Part shown: positions 10,288-19,048 of the stretch, piece after piece
Numbering within the stretch: the first letter of the stretch is position 1
Layout: each line of letters begins with the position of its first letter
The notes under the pieces: model-generated
What the model saw: only the letters and a program-made list of their open reading frames with translations
Database searches by the model: none
What the model was told of the DNA's origin: nothing
NCBI GenBank assembly: GCA_021807675.1
Contig: JAKBCR010000001.1
Location: 1-64,000 of the forward strand
From: Pseudomonadota bacterium
GTDB lineage: Bacteria > Pseudomonadota > Gammaproteobacteria > Steroidobacterales > Steroidobacteraceae
Reading direction: 5' to 3'
Length of the DNA stretch: 64,000 nt
Made by a program: the position numbers and the translations under genes

Positions 10288-11361
10288 ATGACTTTCATTG
10301 CGAAGCCCAAGGTCGTCCATCCCTCCCTGCCGCGCAATGCGCTGGGACTCGTCCGCCGCGATTACGAGGGGGCACTCTCGACACTCTGCGCCGGCTGTGG
10401 GCACGACTCCGTCACCGCCGCCATCGTGGAAGCCTGCTGGCGGCAGTCGCTGGAGCCGCAAAACGTGGTCAAGCTGTCGGGTATCGGCTGCTCCTCGAAG
10501 ACCACGGCCTACTTCGTCAGCGGCGGTCACGGCTTCAACTCCGTCCACGGCAGAATGCCCTCCATCGCCACCGGTGCCAACGCTGCCAACAGACAGCTCA
10601 GCTACATCGGCGTGTCGGGTGATGGCGATACGCTGTCGATCGGCCTCGGGCAGTTCTGCCACGCGATTCGCCGCAATATCGATATGCTCTACATCATCGA
10701 GAACAACGGTGTCTACGGGCTCACCAAGGGCCAGTTCTCCGCCTCGGCCGACGTCGGCACCAAGGCGAAGAAGGGCGAGACCAATTTCCAGCCGCCTATC
10801 GATCCGGTGTTGCTCGCGATGACGCTCGGGGCGTCGTTCGTGGCGCGCAGTTTCTCCGGCGACAAGGAGCAGCTCGTGCCGCTCATCGAGGCCGGTTTGA
10901 GGCACCGCGGCTTCGCGCTCATCGACGTGCTCTCGCCCTGTGTCACCTTCAACGACCACGAGGGCTCCACCAAGAGCTACGCCTACACGCGCGAGCACTA
11001 CGAGCCCGCCGTGCAGGCGGACTTCGTGCCGCCGGAGCGGGAGATCACGGCAGAGTACGGCGCCGGCGAGGCGCTGGCCGTCACGATGCATGACGGCAGC
11101 CGTATCGTGTTGCGCAAGCTCGATGCGGCCTACGACCCCACCGACAGGTCGGCCGCGCAGGCCAGGGTGCAAGAGCGCCTGCGCTCCGGGGAGTTCCTGA
11201 CCGGCCTGCTGTATGTCGATAGCGACGGGAAGGTGGAGGGGGGGAGGCGGGAGTTCCACCAAGTCAACGGCACCCCCGAGGAGCCGCTGAACAGCCTCCC
11301 GTACGAGGCGCTGTCGCCGGGCTCCAAAGACCTGGCCAAGCTTCTGGCTGGTTATCGTTGA
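10288..11361 (+). CDS. korB: 2-oxoacid:acceptor oxidoreductase, beta (TPP-binding) subunit (KorB-like)
   Basis: TLCAGCGHDSVTAAI, GIGCSSKTTAYFVS, GVSGDGDTLSIG...NNGVYGLTKGQ. Confidence 0.92.
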   Translation: MTFIAKPKVVHPSLPRNALGLVRRDYEGALSTLCAGCGHDSVTAAIVEACWRQSLEPQNVVKLSGIGCSSKTTAYFVSGGHGFNSVHGRMPSIATGANAANRQLSYIGVSGDGDTLSIGLGQFCHAIRRNIDMLYIIENNGVYGLTKGQFSASADVGTKAKKGETNFQPPIDPVLLAMTLGASFVARSFSGDKEQLVPLIEAGLRHRGFALIDVLSPCVTFNDHEGSTKSYAYTREHYEPAVQADFVPPEREITAEYGAGEALAVTMHDGSRIVLRKLDAAYDPTDRSAAQARVQERLRSGEFLTGLLYVDSDGKVEGGRREFHQVNGTPEEPLNSLPYEALSPGSKDLAKLLAGYR

Positions 11362-11550
11362 CTTAAGTATCAACGTTGGAAGGTTCTGCTTGTATCCTTC
11401 CCGTGTCCTGGGTTATCGTGTCTTCCGGTCCGTGACCTTTCCCTTTCCTGCCGCCTGCCGCCCGCCTCCATTCGGGGCCGGCTTCCGAGTCTGAGAAAAG
11501 CCGAATCGTTCCCGAACCAGGTCGTATCTGTTTCTTGGAGTTTGATTGCA

Positions 11551-11841
11551 ATGACGAAGATCTACGTCGGAAACCTTCCGTTTTCGGCCAGTGAGAGTGA
11601 AATCCGGGAGCTGTTCGCGCAGCACGGTACCGTCGAGTCCGTAAGCCTCATCACCGACCGGGACACCGGCCGGCCCCGCGGCTTCGGGTTCGTGGAGATG
11701 TCGCGAGCCGACGCTTCCCGCGCCATTCAGAACCTGAACGGCAAGGAGCTCGGCGGACGTGCCCTGCGGGTGAACGAGGCGCAAGAGCGCACCGGCGGCG
11801 GCGGCGGCCCCCGGGGTGGTGGCGCCCCGAAGCGCTGGTAG
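11551..11841 (+). CDS. RRM-family RNA-binding protein
   Basis: KIYVGNLPF (RNP2) and RPRGFGFVEM (RNP1); Gly-rich C-terminus. Confidence 0.95.
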   Translation: MTKIYVGNLPFSASESEIRELFAQHGTVESVSLITDRDTGRPRGFGFVEMSRADASRAIQNLNGKELGGRALRVNEAQERTGGGGGPRGGGAPKRW

Positions 11842-11854
11842 GCAGCCGATCCCG

Positions 11855-11884
11855 AAGGCCGGCCCGCGGGGGCCGGCCTTTTCT
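11855..11884 (+). terminator. Rho-independent terminator after RRM gene
   Basis: aaggccggcccgcgggggccggccttttct. Confidence 0.8.
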
Positions 11885-11889
11885 ATGGG

Positions 11890-12097
11890 CTAGTGGCGCA
11901 AAGTCGGCTTTGCTGCTTTGCCCGCCCAAAGTGGGCCTCGCCCCTGTTGGGCCAGCTCAGGCCGGCCAAAGCCGCTCCCGGTGAGCTCGGGCGGCGGCCA
12001 ATCCTTTTATGCAGCGGTCCTCAAAATGGCTGCCGACGTTGCGCGGACGGCGCGATGGGTTGGCCTGGGCCCGCTCCTTCACTTGCTTTCGGACGGG
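11890..12097 (-). repeat. Dispersed repeat family R3, copy E4 (diverged/expanded)
   Basis: Minus-strand head ccgtccgaaagcaagtgaaggagcgg and tail caaagcagcaaagccgactttgcgcc. Confidence 0.6.
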
Positions 12098-12152
12098 TAC
12101 TCCGTAGACTGCCCGCCGTTTCCAAAGGCTTAGCGATTCTCGGAGGCAATAC

Positions 12153-12266
12153 ATGGGCAAGGGTGACATGCGGTCCCGGCGGGGCAAGATCTATCGCGGC
12201 TCCTTCGGCAAGTCGCGCGCCAAAGACCCGGCCAAGAAGAAAAGGCGCGCAACGGCGAAGAAGTAG
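12153..12266 (+). CDS. 30S ribosomal protein THX family (37 aa)
   Basis: MGKGDMRSRRGKIYRGSFGKSRAKDPAKKKRRATAKK; THX signature MGKGDxxxRRGKIxxGxxGKxR; upstream cggaggcaat RBS; below the ORF-track size cutoff. Confidence 0.9.
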   Translation: MGKGDMRSRRGKIYRGSFGKSRAKDPAKKKRRATAKK

Positions 12267-12369
12267 CCAGCGCTCGCCCGGGCTCAAGGAGCGCAGCGCC
12301 CGGCCTCAGGTGGAACGCGGCTTGCGACGTTGCGCTTTCGTCTGGAGACTTCCCTTGAGAGGTGATCCC

Positions 12370-12693
12370 ATGAATCGCAGCCTGTTGTTGCTGTGCGTCG
12401 CCGCGCTCACGCTTGCCGTCGGCGCCTGTTCGCATCAATCGAGTGGTGCGGGCGGGTCCGCAAGCTCTCAGCCGAGCGGGACCACGGCTCCGAATACTCC
12501 TCCGTCCGATCAGACGACTCCGCCGGAAAGCGCTCCGAGCTCGCAGCCCGGTGGCGCTCCGCCGCCGTCGAGCACCAACCCGAGCGGCACCGGAACCGGG
12601 TCGGGTACGGGTGGCGGCGCCGGTGGTGGCAACGGTACTGGATCCGGTGGTTCCGGCGGTGGCACCGGCACCGGCAATCCGCCGCCGCAATAA
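12370..12693 (+). CDS. Small low-complexity (Ser/Pro/Gly/Thr-rich) lipoprotein
   Basis: MNRSLLLLCVAALTLAVGAC lipobox, then repetitive GTGSGTGGGAGGG region. Confidence 0.65.
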   Translation: MNRSLLLLCVAALTLAVGACSHQSSGAGGSASSQPSGTTAPNTPPSDQTTPPESAPSSQPGGAPPPSSTNPSGTGTGSGTGGGAGGGNGTGSGGSGGGTGTGNPPPQ

Positions 12694-12741
12694 TCCAAGA
12701 TCGCGGGTCGGCGCTCGGACAAGGCCGAGCCTCTCATAGCA

Positions 12742-12783
12742 TCGGCACGACCGCCTCGCTCGCAGGCGAGGCGGTCGTGCCGA
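12742..12783. repeat. Perfect 18-bp inverted repeat with 6-nt loop
   Basis: tcggcacgaccgcctcgc-tcgcag-gcgaggcggtcgtgccga; no T tract on either side. Confidence 0.9.
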
Positions 12784-12811
12784 ATCGATCAGGAAAGAAG
12801 AAAACGGCAGC

Positions 12812-13522
12812 ATGACTTCCGACTCGCCGCTCGGTTACGCGCGTTGGCGCCCTCATCCGTGGCACGGACTCGAGCCCGGGGAGGAGTGCCCGCGCGTGGT
12901 CAACGCCTATATCGAGATCACGCCATTCGATCTGATGAAGTATGAGGTGGACAAGGCGACCGGTTACCTGCGGGTCGACCGTCCGCAGCGTACCTCGTCC
13001 CACCCTCCCTCGCTCTACGGATTCGTGCCCCAAACCTATTGCGGAGAACGCGTGCGGCGCTTGGCAAAGGACTGCGACCGTGGTGACGGCGACCCGCTCG
13101 ACATCTGCGTCATCAGCGAGCGTCCGATCACCCACTCGGAGATCCTGTTGCGCGCGCGGGTCCTCGGCGGCCTGAAGATCATCGACAGGGGTGAGGCCGA
13201 CGACAAGATCGTCGCGGTGCTGGATGGCGATTACATCTGGGGCGGTGCGCGGGACCTCAGCGACGTGCCGGGAGCGCTCCTCGAGCGCCTGGAGCACTAC
13301 TTCTCGACTTACAAGCTGGTGCCCGGTGAGCCCACCAAGATCGCAGTCGTCGGGCGCTATGGCTACGAGGACGCCGCCCGGGTGATCACCGCCGCGATCG
13401 AGGACTACCGCGAGATGATCGGGCAGATGACCGCGGAAAAAACGGCTCCGGGAGCCGCCGATCCTAGTTCCCCATCGACCAGCGGTCGACCCCGAAACGA
13501 TGAAGCGGCACGAACCCGGTGA
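12812..13522 (+). CDS. ppa: Inorganic pyrophosphatase
   Basis: YGFVPQTYCGERVRRL, DGDPLDICVISERPI, GEADDKIVAV. Confidence 0.93.
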   Translation: MTSDSPLGYARWRPHPWHGLEPGEECPRVVNAYIEITPFDLMKYEVDKATGYLRVDRPQRTSSHPPSLYGFVPQTYCGERVRRLAKDCDRGDGDPLDICVISERPITHSEILLRARVLGGLKIIDRGEADDKIVAVLDGDYIWGGARDLSDVPGALLERLEHYFSTYKLVPGEPTKIAVVGRYGYEDAARVITAAIEDYREMIGQMTAEKTAPGAADPSSPSTSGRPRNDEAARTR

Positions 13523-13720
13523 CCAGGCACACGGACGTGCCCCGCCGCCGCAGGTGGCGGGCGTTGAGGCAAAAAACCGCGCTTGTTGCCTCAACGGCGC
13601 TGGGCCGGGCAGGGTGCGACGCATGCGACGCATGCGTCGCACGGGTGGCCATGGAGGGACACCCCGGGCTTGCGCGGAGCAGGGACTGCGCAGCGCAATG
13701 CCCGGATCCAGCTTCATACT
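13470..13720 (+). repeat. Structured dispersed repeat family R2, copy A (with ~85-bp nested insertion)
   Basis: ccaggcacacggacgtgccccgcc...gaggcaaaaaaccgcgcttgttgcctc...gcgctgggccgggc...gcccggatccagcttcatact. Confidence 0.8.
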
Positions 13721-13735
13721 AGGGGCGAGCCAGGA

Positions 13736-15562
13736 ATGATGCGATCGGGCGAGTACCCTGCGATTGCCGATTACGCGCTGATCGGTGACTGTCACTCCGC
13801 GGCGCTCGTCTCCCGGCAGGGCTCGATCGACTGGTGCTGCCTGCCGCGGTTCGATTCCGACAGCGTCTTCGGGCGCGTGCTCGACTGGGGCAACGGCGGT
13901 TACTTCGAGATCATTCCGAACGGGCGCTTCAGCTCGCGCCGCGAGTACCTCGAGAACAGCCTGGTGTTGGTGACCACCTTCCGCTCGGCGAGCGGGGAGG
14001 CGCGCCTCATCGATTTCTTTGCCATGCGTGCCGGCGGTCGTCAGCGGCCGCGCCGGGAGATCGTGCGGATCATCGAAGGGGTCAGGGGCACGATGCGGCT
14101 GAATGTCAGCCTCATGCCGCGGCTCGACTTCGGCGAGGTCAAGCCCTGGATCCGCCGGTCCTCGCCGGGTACCTATCTCGCCGTCGGCAGCAACACGGGA
14201 CTTGCGATTTTCGGCGACGTGCCGCTTCAGCTCGGGAGCGATCACGATCTCGAGGGCACGCTGGACGTGCACGCGGAGTCACGCTACCACCTCGGCGTGC
14301 AGTTCCTGCCGCCCGAGGAATCGGAAAGCGCGCGCTTCGGCGAGAGGGCGGTCGCACAGCTCGACGAGCACTACGAGGAGACGCTGCGCTGGTGGAGAGA
14401 CTGGTCGGCGAAGATCACCCATCGGGACGGTAAGGGCGTGAGCGTCCTGCGCTCGGCCATCGTGTTGAAAGCGCTCTGCTACGCGCCGACGGGCGCCATC
14501 ATCGCGGCGCCGACGACCTCGCTCCCGGAGGAGATCGGCGGCGAGCGCAACTGGGATTATCGCTTCTGCTGGCTGCGCGACTCCATCTTCACCGTACACG
14601 CGCTGAGCAACCTCGGGCTGCAGGCTGAGGCGAGCGGCATGCGTCGCTTCATCCAGCGAAGCGCCGCGGGCAATGCCGATGAGCTGCAAGTTCTCTATTC
14701 GGTCGACGGCAAAAGGCGGGTTCCCGAAATCGAACTGAAGAAGCTCGACGGTTGGCGTGGCTCGCGGCCGGTGCGCATCGGCAACGCGGCAACCGAGCAG
14801 TTTCAGGCGGACATGTATGGGCTGGTCATGGAGCTGTCGTGGCGCTGGAGCGAGCGTGGCGAGCGGCCGGATGAGAACTACTGGAGCTTTCTCACCGCGA
14901 TCGTGGAGGCGGCGATCTCCCGGCGCCACCTGCCGGACCGGGGCATCTGGGAGGTGCGCTCGCGCCCGCTGCATTTCGTACAGTCGAAGGTGATGTGTTG
15001 GGCAGCGGTCGATGGCGGCATCGCGCTGGCCGAGCGGTACTCGCTCCCGGCGCCGCTCGATCGCTGGCGCGAGGAGCGGGACGGGATGCGCAAGGATATC
15101 GAGAAGCGCGGCTTCGACCGTAAGCGGGGCATTTTCGTCCGCAGCTACGGCAGCAGGGACGTGGACGCGGCGCTTCTGCTCCTGCCCGCGGTCGAATTCG
15201 TGGCGTGGGACGACGAGAGGATGGTGCGCACGACCGACGCCATCCGCAAGGAGCTCTCCCGCGACGGGTTGGTACTGCGGTACAAGGTGAAGGACGGCCT
15301 GCAGGGAGACGAGGGCGTGTTCGTGGCGTGCACGTTCTGGCTCGCCGAATGTCTGGCCCATCAACGGCGGCGGAAGGAGGCGCGGGATGCATTCGAGCGG
15401 GCCTGCCGTTGCGGCAACGATCTAGGGCTCTTCGCGGAGGAGTATCAACCCAAGGCCCATGAGATGCTGGGTAACTTCCCGCAGGGGCTGACGCACCTCG
15501 CGCACGTCTCGGCGGCATTGGCCCTCGAGGAGCTCGAGAAAAAGTCGGCTACGAGCCGCTGA
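13736..15562 (+). CDS. Glycoside hydrolase family 15 (glucoamylase/trehalase-like) protein
   Basis: YALIGDCHSAALVSRQGSIDWCCLPRFDSDSVFGRVLD; NWDYRFCWLRDSIFTVHAL; QADMYG. Confidence 0.93.
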   Translation: MMRSGEYPAIADYALIGDCHSAALVSRQGSIDWCCLPRFDSDSVFGRVLDWGNGGYFEIIPNGRFSSRREYLENSLVLVTTFRSASGEARLIDFFAMRAGGRQRPRREIVRIIEGVRGTMRLNVSLMPRLDFGEVKPWIRRSSPGTYLAVGSNTGLAIFGDVPLQLGSDHDLEGTLDVHAESRYHLGVQFLPPEESESARFGERAVAQLDEHYEETLRWWRDWSAKITHRDGKGVSVLRSAIVLKALCYAPTGAIIAAPTTSLPEEIGGERNWDYRFCWLRDSIFTVHALSNLGLQAEASGMRRFIQRSAAGNADELQVLYSVDGKRRVPEIELKKLDGWRGSRPVRIGNAATEQFQADMYGLVMELSWRWSERGERPDENYWSFLTAIVEAAISRRHLPDRGIWEVRSRPLHFVQSKVMCWAAVDGGIALAERYSLPAPLDRWREERDGMRKDIEKRGFDRKRGIFVRSYGSRDVDAALLLLPAVEFVAWDDERMVRTTDAIRKELSRDGLVLRYKVKDGLQGDEGVFVACTFWLAECLAHQRRRKEARDAFERACRCGNDLGLFAEEYQPKAHEMLGNFPQGLTHLAHVSAALALEELEKKSATSR

Positions 15563-15645
15563 CGCTCAGCGAAGACACTTCGGGTGCCGGCCCCGGTCCT
15601 GGAAGCCGGGGGCACGGCCGGCACGCGAGTTGCGCGGCCATCGGC

Positions 15646-16554
15646 ATGCTCAACATCCCGGTCTGGGCGCGGGGTTGCGCCGGTCAGATATGGGGGCTCA
15701 TCAAAGACGCGGCCTCTGGCTGGAGCGATCATCAGGCCTCGCGCATCGGGGCGGCGCTTGCTTTCTACACTGTCTTCTCGCTCGGGCCGGTTCTGCTGCT
15801 CGCCGTGGCCGTGGCGGGATTTTTCTTCGGCCAGAGTGCCGCGCGGGGCGAGCTCTACCAGCAGATCAGCCATCTCATCGGGCCGCGCTCGGCGGCCGAG
15901 GTGCAGATGGTGCTCACCAGGGCACATCGGCCGGAAGCTGGCGTCGTGGCCACAGCCATCAGCGTGATCACGCTGCTGCTGAGCGCCGATACCGCCCTCG
16001 TGGAGCTGAAGTCCGGCCTGGATGAGATCTGGAGCGTGCAGGCGGGGGGGCGGCGGTGGTATTGGGCCTACCTCAGCACCCGGCTGCTGTCGATCGCGCT
16101 CATCCTCGCCCTCGGGCTCCTGCTGCTCGCATCACTCCTCTTCAGCGCCGCCCTGGGTGCGCTCGAGGCGCTTTCGCGCGGCATCATCGTCGTCGGCGTC
16201 GTTCTGCGCTGGACCAGCTCACTGGTGTCCTTCGGCCTTGCCGCCCTGCTTTTCGCAACGGTCTACAAGATGCTGCCAAGCGTGAAGCTCGGCTGGAGGG
16301 ACGTCGCCGTGGGGGCGCTGATGACGGCGGTGCTCTTCGGCGTGGGGAAGTACGCCATCGGAGTCTATCTGGGGAGCAGCACGATTGCATCGACCTACGG
16401 CGCGGCGGGCTCGGTCATCGTGGTGCTGCTCTGGGTGTACTACTCCGCGCAGGTGGTCCTGTTCGGTGCGGAGCTCACGCGCGCCTATGCTTGCCGGTTC
16501 GGGTCGCGGCGGGGGGTGACCCCACCGGTGCCGGTGGCCACGGACCCGGGCTGA
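15646..16554 (+). CDS. YihY/virulence factor BrkB family membrane protein
   Basis: HQASRIGAALAFYTVFSLGPVLLLAVAV, YGAAGSVIVVLLWVYYSAQVVLFGAELT. Confidence 0.92.
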   Translation: MLNIPVWARGCAGQIWGLIKDAASGWSDHQASRIGAALAFYTVFSLGPVLLLAVAVAGFFFGQSAARGELYQQISHLIGPRSAAEVQMVLTRAHRPEAGVVATAISVITLLLSADTALVELKSGLDEIWSVQAGGRRWYWAYLSTRLLSIALILALGLLLLASLLFSAALGALEALSRGIIVVGVVLRWTSSLVSFGLAALLFATVYKMLPSVKLGWRDVAVGALMTAVLFGVGKYAIGVYLGSSTIASTYGAAGSVIVVLLWVYYSAQVVLFGAELTRAYACRFGSRRGVTPPVPVATDPG

Positions 16555-16569
16555 ATAGGCCCCTCCGGG

Positions 16570-16653
16570 CGATTTTGTGCTCGGCCCATCCTGGGCCTCG
16601 GCCCTGCGGGCCCGGCGCTGCGCGCCGTCCAAAATCGCTCCGGGCGATTTTGT
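16570..16653. repeat. Dispersed repeat family R1, copy 3
   Basis: cgattttgtgctcggcccatcctgggcctcggccctgcgggcccggcgctgcgcgccgtccaaaatcgctccgggcgattttgt. Confidence 0.85.
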
Positions 16654-16693
16654 CGAACCAGCGATCGTGCTGATCGGAGCTGCGTGAGTCAAT

Positions 16694-16770
16694 TGGCGCG
16701 CCCGACTGGATTCGAACCAGCGACCTGCAGCTTCGGAGGCTGCCACTCTATCCAACTGAGCTACGGGCGC
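16694..16770 (-). tRNA. tRNA-Arg (anticodon CCG), CCA encoded
   Basis: Reverse complement GCGCCCGTAGCTCAGTTGGATAGAGTGGCAGCCTCCGAAGCTGCAGGTCGCTGGTTCGAATCCAGTCGGGCGCGCCA; 7-nt loop CTCCGAA gives CCG. Confidence 0.95.
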
Positions 16771-16924
16771 GCCGCCCGGGTGGGGACCGAGAATCATACG
16801 CGGACCGGCGGTTCAGCGCCATTTACGGTAGTGGATCAGTTAGAGGCATTACCCCATTTACGAAGGCGGCAGCCAAACAGCTATACTTCGCTCTTCGTGT
16901 TCGCGAGTCCCGTGCGAGGCGCAG

Positions 16925-17482
16925 GTGAGCAAGCAGGACACCCATTTCATCAACAGGTTCAGTCTGGTGATCGGCATTCTGGCCGCCGTCGCCGTTGTTT
17001 TCTTCGTCGTGGCGCGCGGAATCGGCGCCCGGATGGAGAGCCGGGAAATGGTGGGCGGCCCGGCTTACTACAAGGGGGTCGAGGCGCGCGTCACGCCATT
17101 CGAGCAGGAGGCGGTCGCCGGGCAGGACAACGCAGCCCTCGCCATCAAGCCCCTGGCCGGCGCCACGGCGCAGGCCGGTGGATCTTCGGGGCTCGCCATG
17201 CCGACGAGCGGCAAGGCGCTCTTCGAGCAGACCTGCAGTGCCTGCCACGGGACCGGGGTCGCCGGCGCACCTAAAGCGGGTGACAAGGCGGCCTGGGCGC
17301 GCCATATCGCCAAGGGGCTACCGACGCTTTATCAGCACGCGTTGGACGGCTTCACCGGGTCCACGGGTACCATGCCCGCCAAGGGCGGCCGCACGGACAT
17401 GCCCGATGCCATGGTCGAGCGGGCGGTGAACTACATGGTGTCGCTCGTCGATCCTGGCATGGTCAGCGGCAAGAAGAAGTAG
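16925..17482 (+). CDS. Cytochrome c5-type c-type cytochrome
   Basis: N-terminal TM anchor, FEQTCSACHGTGVAGAPKAGD, RAVNYMVS; GTG start. Confidence 0.9.
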   Translation: MSKQDTHFINRFSLVIGILAAVAVVFFVVARGIGARMESREMVGGPAYYKGVEARVTPFEQEAVAGQDNAALAIKPLAGATAQAGGSSGLAMPTSGKALFEQTCSACHGTGVAGAPKAGDKAAWARHIAKGLPTLYQHALDGFTGSTGTMPAKGGRTDMPDAMVERAVNYMVSLVDPGMVSGKKK

Positions 17483-19016
17483 CGCGCTCCCGGTCCAGGC
17501 ATCGCAGCATGACCGCCTCGCTGACATGCGAGTCAGCGATGGCTTCCTTCGCGTCGAGATCCGCTATCGTGCGGGCCAGCTTCAGGATCCGCTGCCGCGT
17601 CCGACCGGAAAAGCGCAGCTGCTCCATGGTGCGGTCGAGCAGCGCACGGGCACGGGGCAACAGGATGCAACACTGGTCCATTTGAGCATCGGTCAGGCGC
17701 GCGTTGCAGCCGCTCTGGCGGGCGAGCTGCCGCGATCGGGCGGCGGCCACACGGGCGGCGAGCACGACGCTGGATTCGCCTCTGCCGATCCGATCGTCGA
17801 AGTCGCCTGGCTCGAGCCGCGGAACCTGTACGTGCATGTCCAGCCGGTCCAGGAGAGGGCCCGAGATGCGCGCCCGATACCGCTGGGTCTGGGTGGGAGT
17901 GCAGCGGCAGGCTCCGGCAGGATCGCCCAGGTAGCCGCAGGGGCAGGGATTCATCGCAGCGATGAGCTGGAACTCGGCCGGATAGGCCGCGTACGCTGCG
18001 GCGCGGGAGACTCTCACCACGCCGGCCTCCAGCGGCTCACGGAGAGCTTCGAGCACCTGCCGATCGAATTCCGGCAGCTCATCGAGGAAGAGCACGCCGC
18101 GATGAGCCAGGCTGATCTCTCCAGGGCGCGCACGGACGCCCCCGCCCACGAGCGAAACGGCGGAGGCGGTGTGATGGGGCGAGCGGAACGGGCGGCGGCC
18201 GAAGCTGCCAGGGTTGAATCCGGCGGCGCTGGCCGAAGCGATGGCGGCGCAATCCAGCGCCTCGAGCCCGGTCAGTGGCGGGAGCAGGCCCGGTAGGCGC
18301 TGCGCGAGCATGCTCTTGCCGCAACCTGGAGGCCCGATCATCAGCAGACTGTGTCCGCCCGCGGCCGCGATGAGCAGCGCTCGCTTGGCGTGCAGCTGAC
18401 CCCTCACGTCGCTGATATCGGGCTCTGTGCCGCGGAGCGCCTCCGGCGCGCGGTCCCTCCGCGGCGGCGAACGGACGCGCAGCGGCTTCTCCCCCGCGAG
18501 GTGGCGGCAGACCTCGGTCAGATGTGACGCTCCGCGGACCGGCGTGTTGGCGCCGATGAGCGCCTCATCCGCGTTGGCTGCCGGCACGATCAGCTCGTGT
18601 CCATCGCGGCTCGCGTGCGCGGCCGCGAGCAGAATGCCCCGCACCGATTTGATCTCGCCCCCGAGCCCGAGCTCGCCATAGAGCTCGCATGCAGAGGCAT
18701 CGTAGAGGTCGGCCTGCCGGAGCCGGCCGGACGCCACGAGAATGCCGAGGGCGATGGGCAGATCGAACCGGCCGCCCTCCTTCGGGATATCAGCAGGCGC
18801 CAGGTTGACCACGATGTGACCGCCCGGGAACTCGAAGCCGGAGGAAAGCAACGCCGCCCGGACCCGGTCACGGCTCTCCCTGACCACCGTCGCCGGAAGG
18901 CCTACCAGGTGGAATGCCGGCAGGCCGCTCCCGACCGTGACTTCGACCTGCACCAGCGGCGCCTCGAGGCCCACCTGTGCCCGGCACAAGAGAGTGGCGA
19001 CCGGCGGCCGTGGCAC
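17463..19016 (-). CDS. comM: YifB/ComM family Mg-chelatase-like AAA ATPase
   Basis: FHLVGLPATVVRESRDRVRAAL, MIGPPGCGKSMLAQRLPGLLPPL, FRSPHHTAS, NPCPCGYLGD. Confidence 0.96.
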   Translation of the reverse strand: MPRPPVATLLCRAQVGLEAPLVQVEVTVGSGLPAFHLVGLPATVVRESRDRVRAALLSSGFEFPGGHIVVNLAPADIPKEGGRFDLPIALGILVASGRLRQADLYDASACELYGELGLGGEIKSVRGILLAAAHASRDGHELIVPAANADEALIGANTPVRGASHLTEVCRHLAGEKPLRVRSPPRRDRAPEALRGTEPDISDVRGQLHAKRALLIAAAGGHSLLMIGPPGCGKSMLAQRLPGLLPPLTGLEALDCAAIASASAAGFNPGSFGRRPFRSPHHTASAVSLVGGGVRARPGEISLAHRGVLFLDELPEFDRQVLEALREPLEAGVVRVSRAAAYAAYPAEFQLIAAMNPCPCGYLGDPAGACRCTPTQTQRYRARISGPLLDRLDMHVQVPRLEPGDFDDRIGRGESSVVLAARVAAARSRQLARQSGCNARLTDAQMDQCCILLPRARALLDRTMEQLRFSGRTRQRILKLARTIADLDAKEAIADSHVSEAVMLRCLDRERATSSCR

Positions 19017-19048
19017 AGCACCGTCCCTGGTCCGGCGGAGTGACCCGG

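Noticed and set aside
13580-13660. Possible CRISPR-like or tandem repeat at gcgacgcatgcgacgcatgcgtcgc
   Set aside because: Short local palindrome/duplication without regular spacers; belongs to the insertion in R2 copy A.
12734-14272. 512-aa minus-strand ORF opposite ppa and GH15
   Set aside because: Shadow frame of two well-supported plus-strand genes and a repeat.
16570-16770. tRNA-Arg with nearby repeat as an integration site
   Set aside because: No integrase or tRNA 3' duplicate seen; the repeat is an R1 family member.
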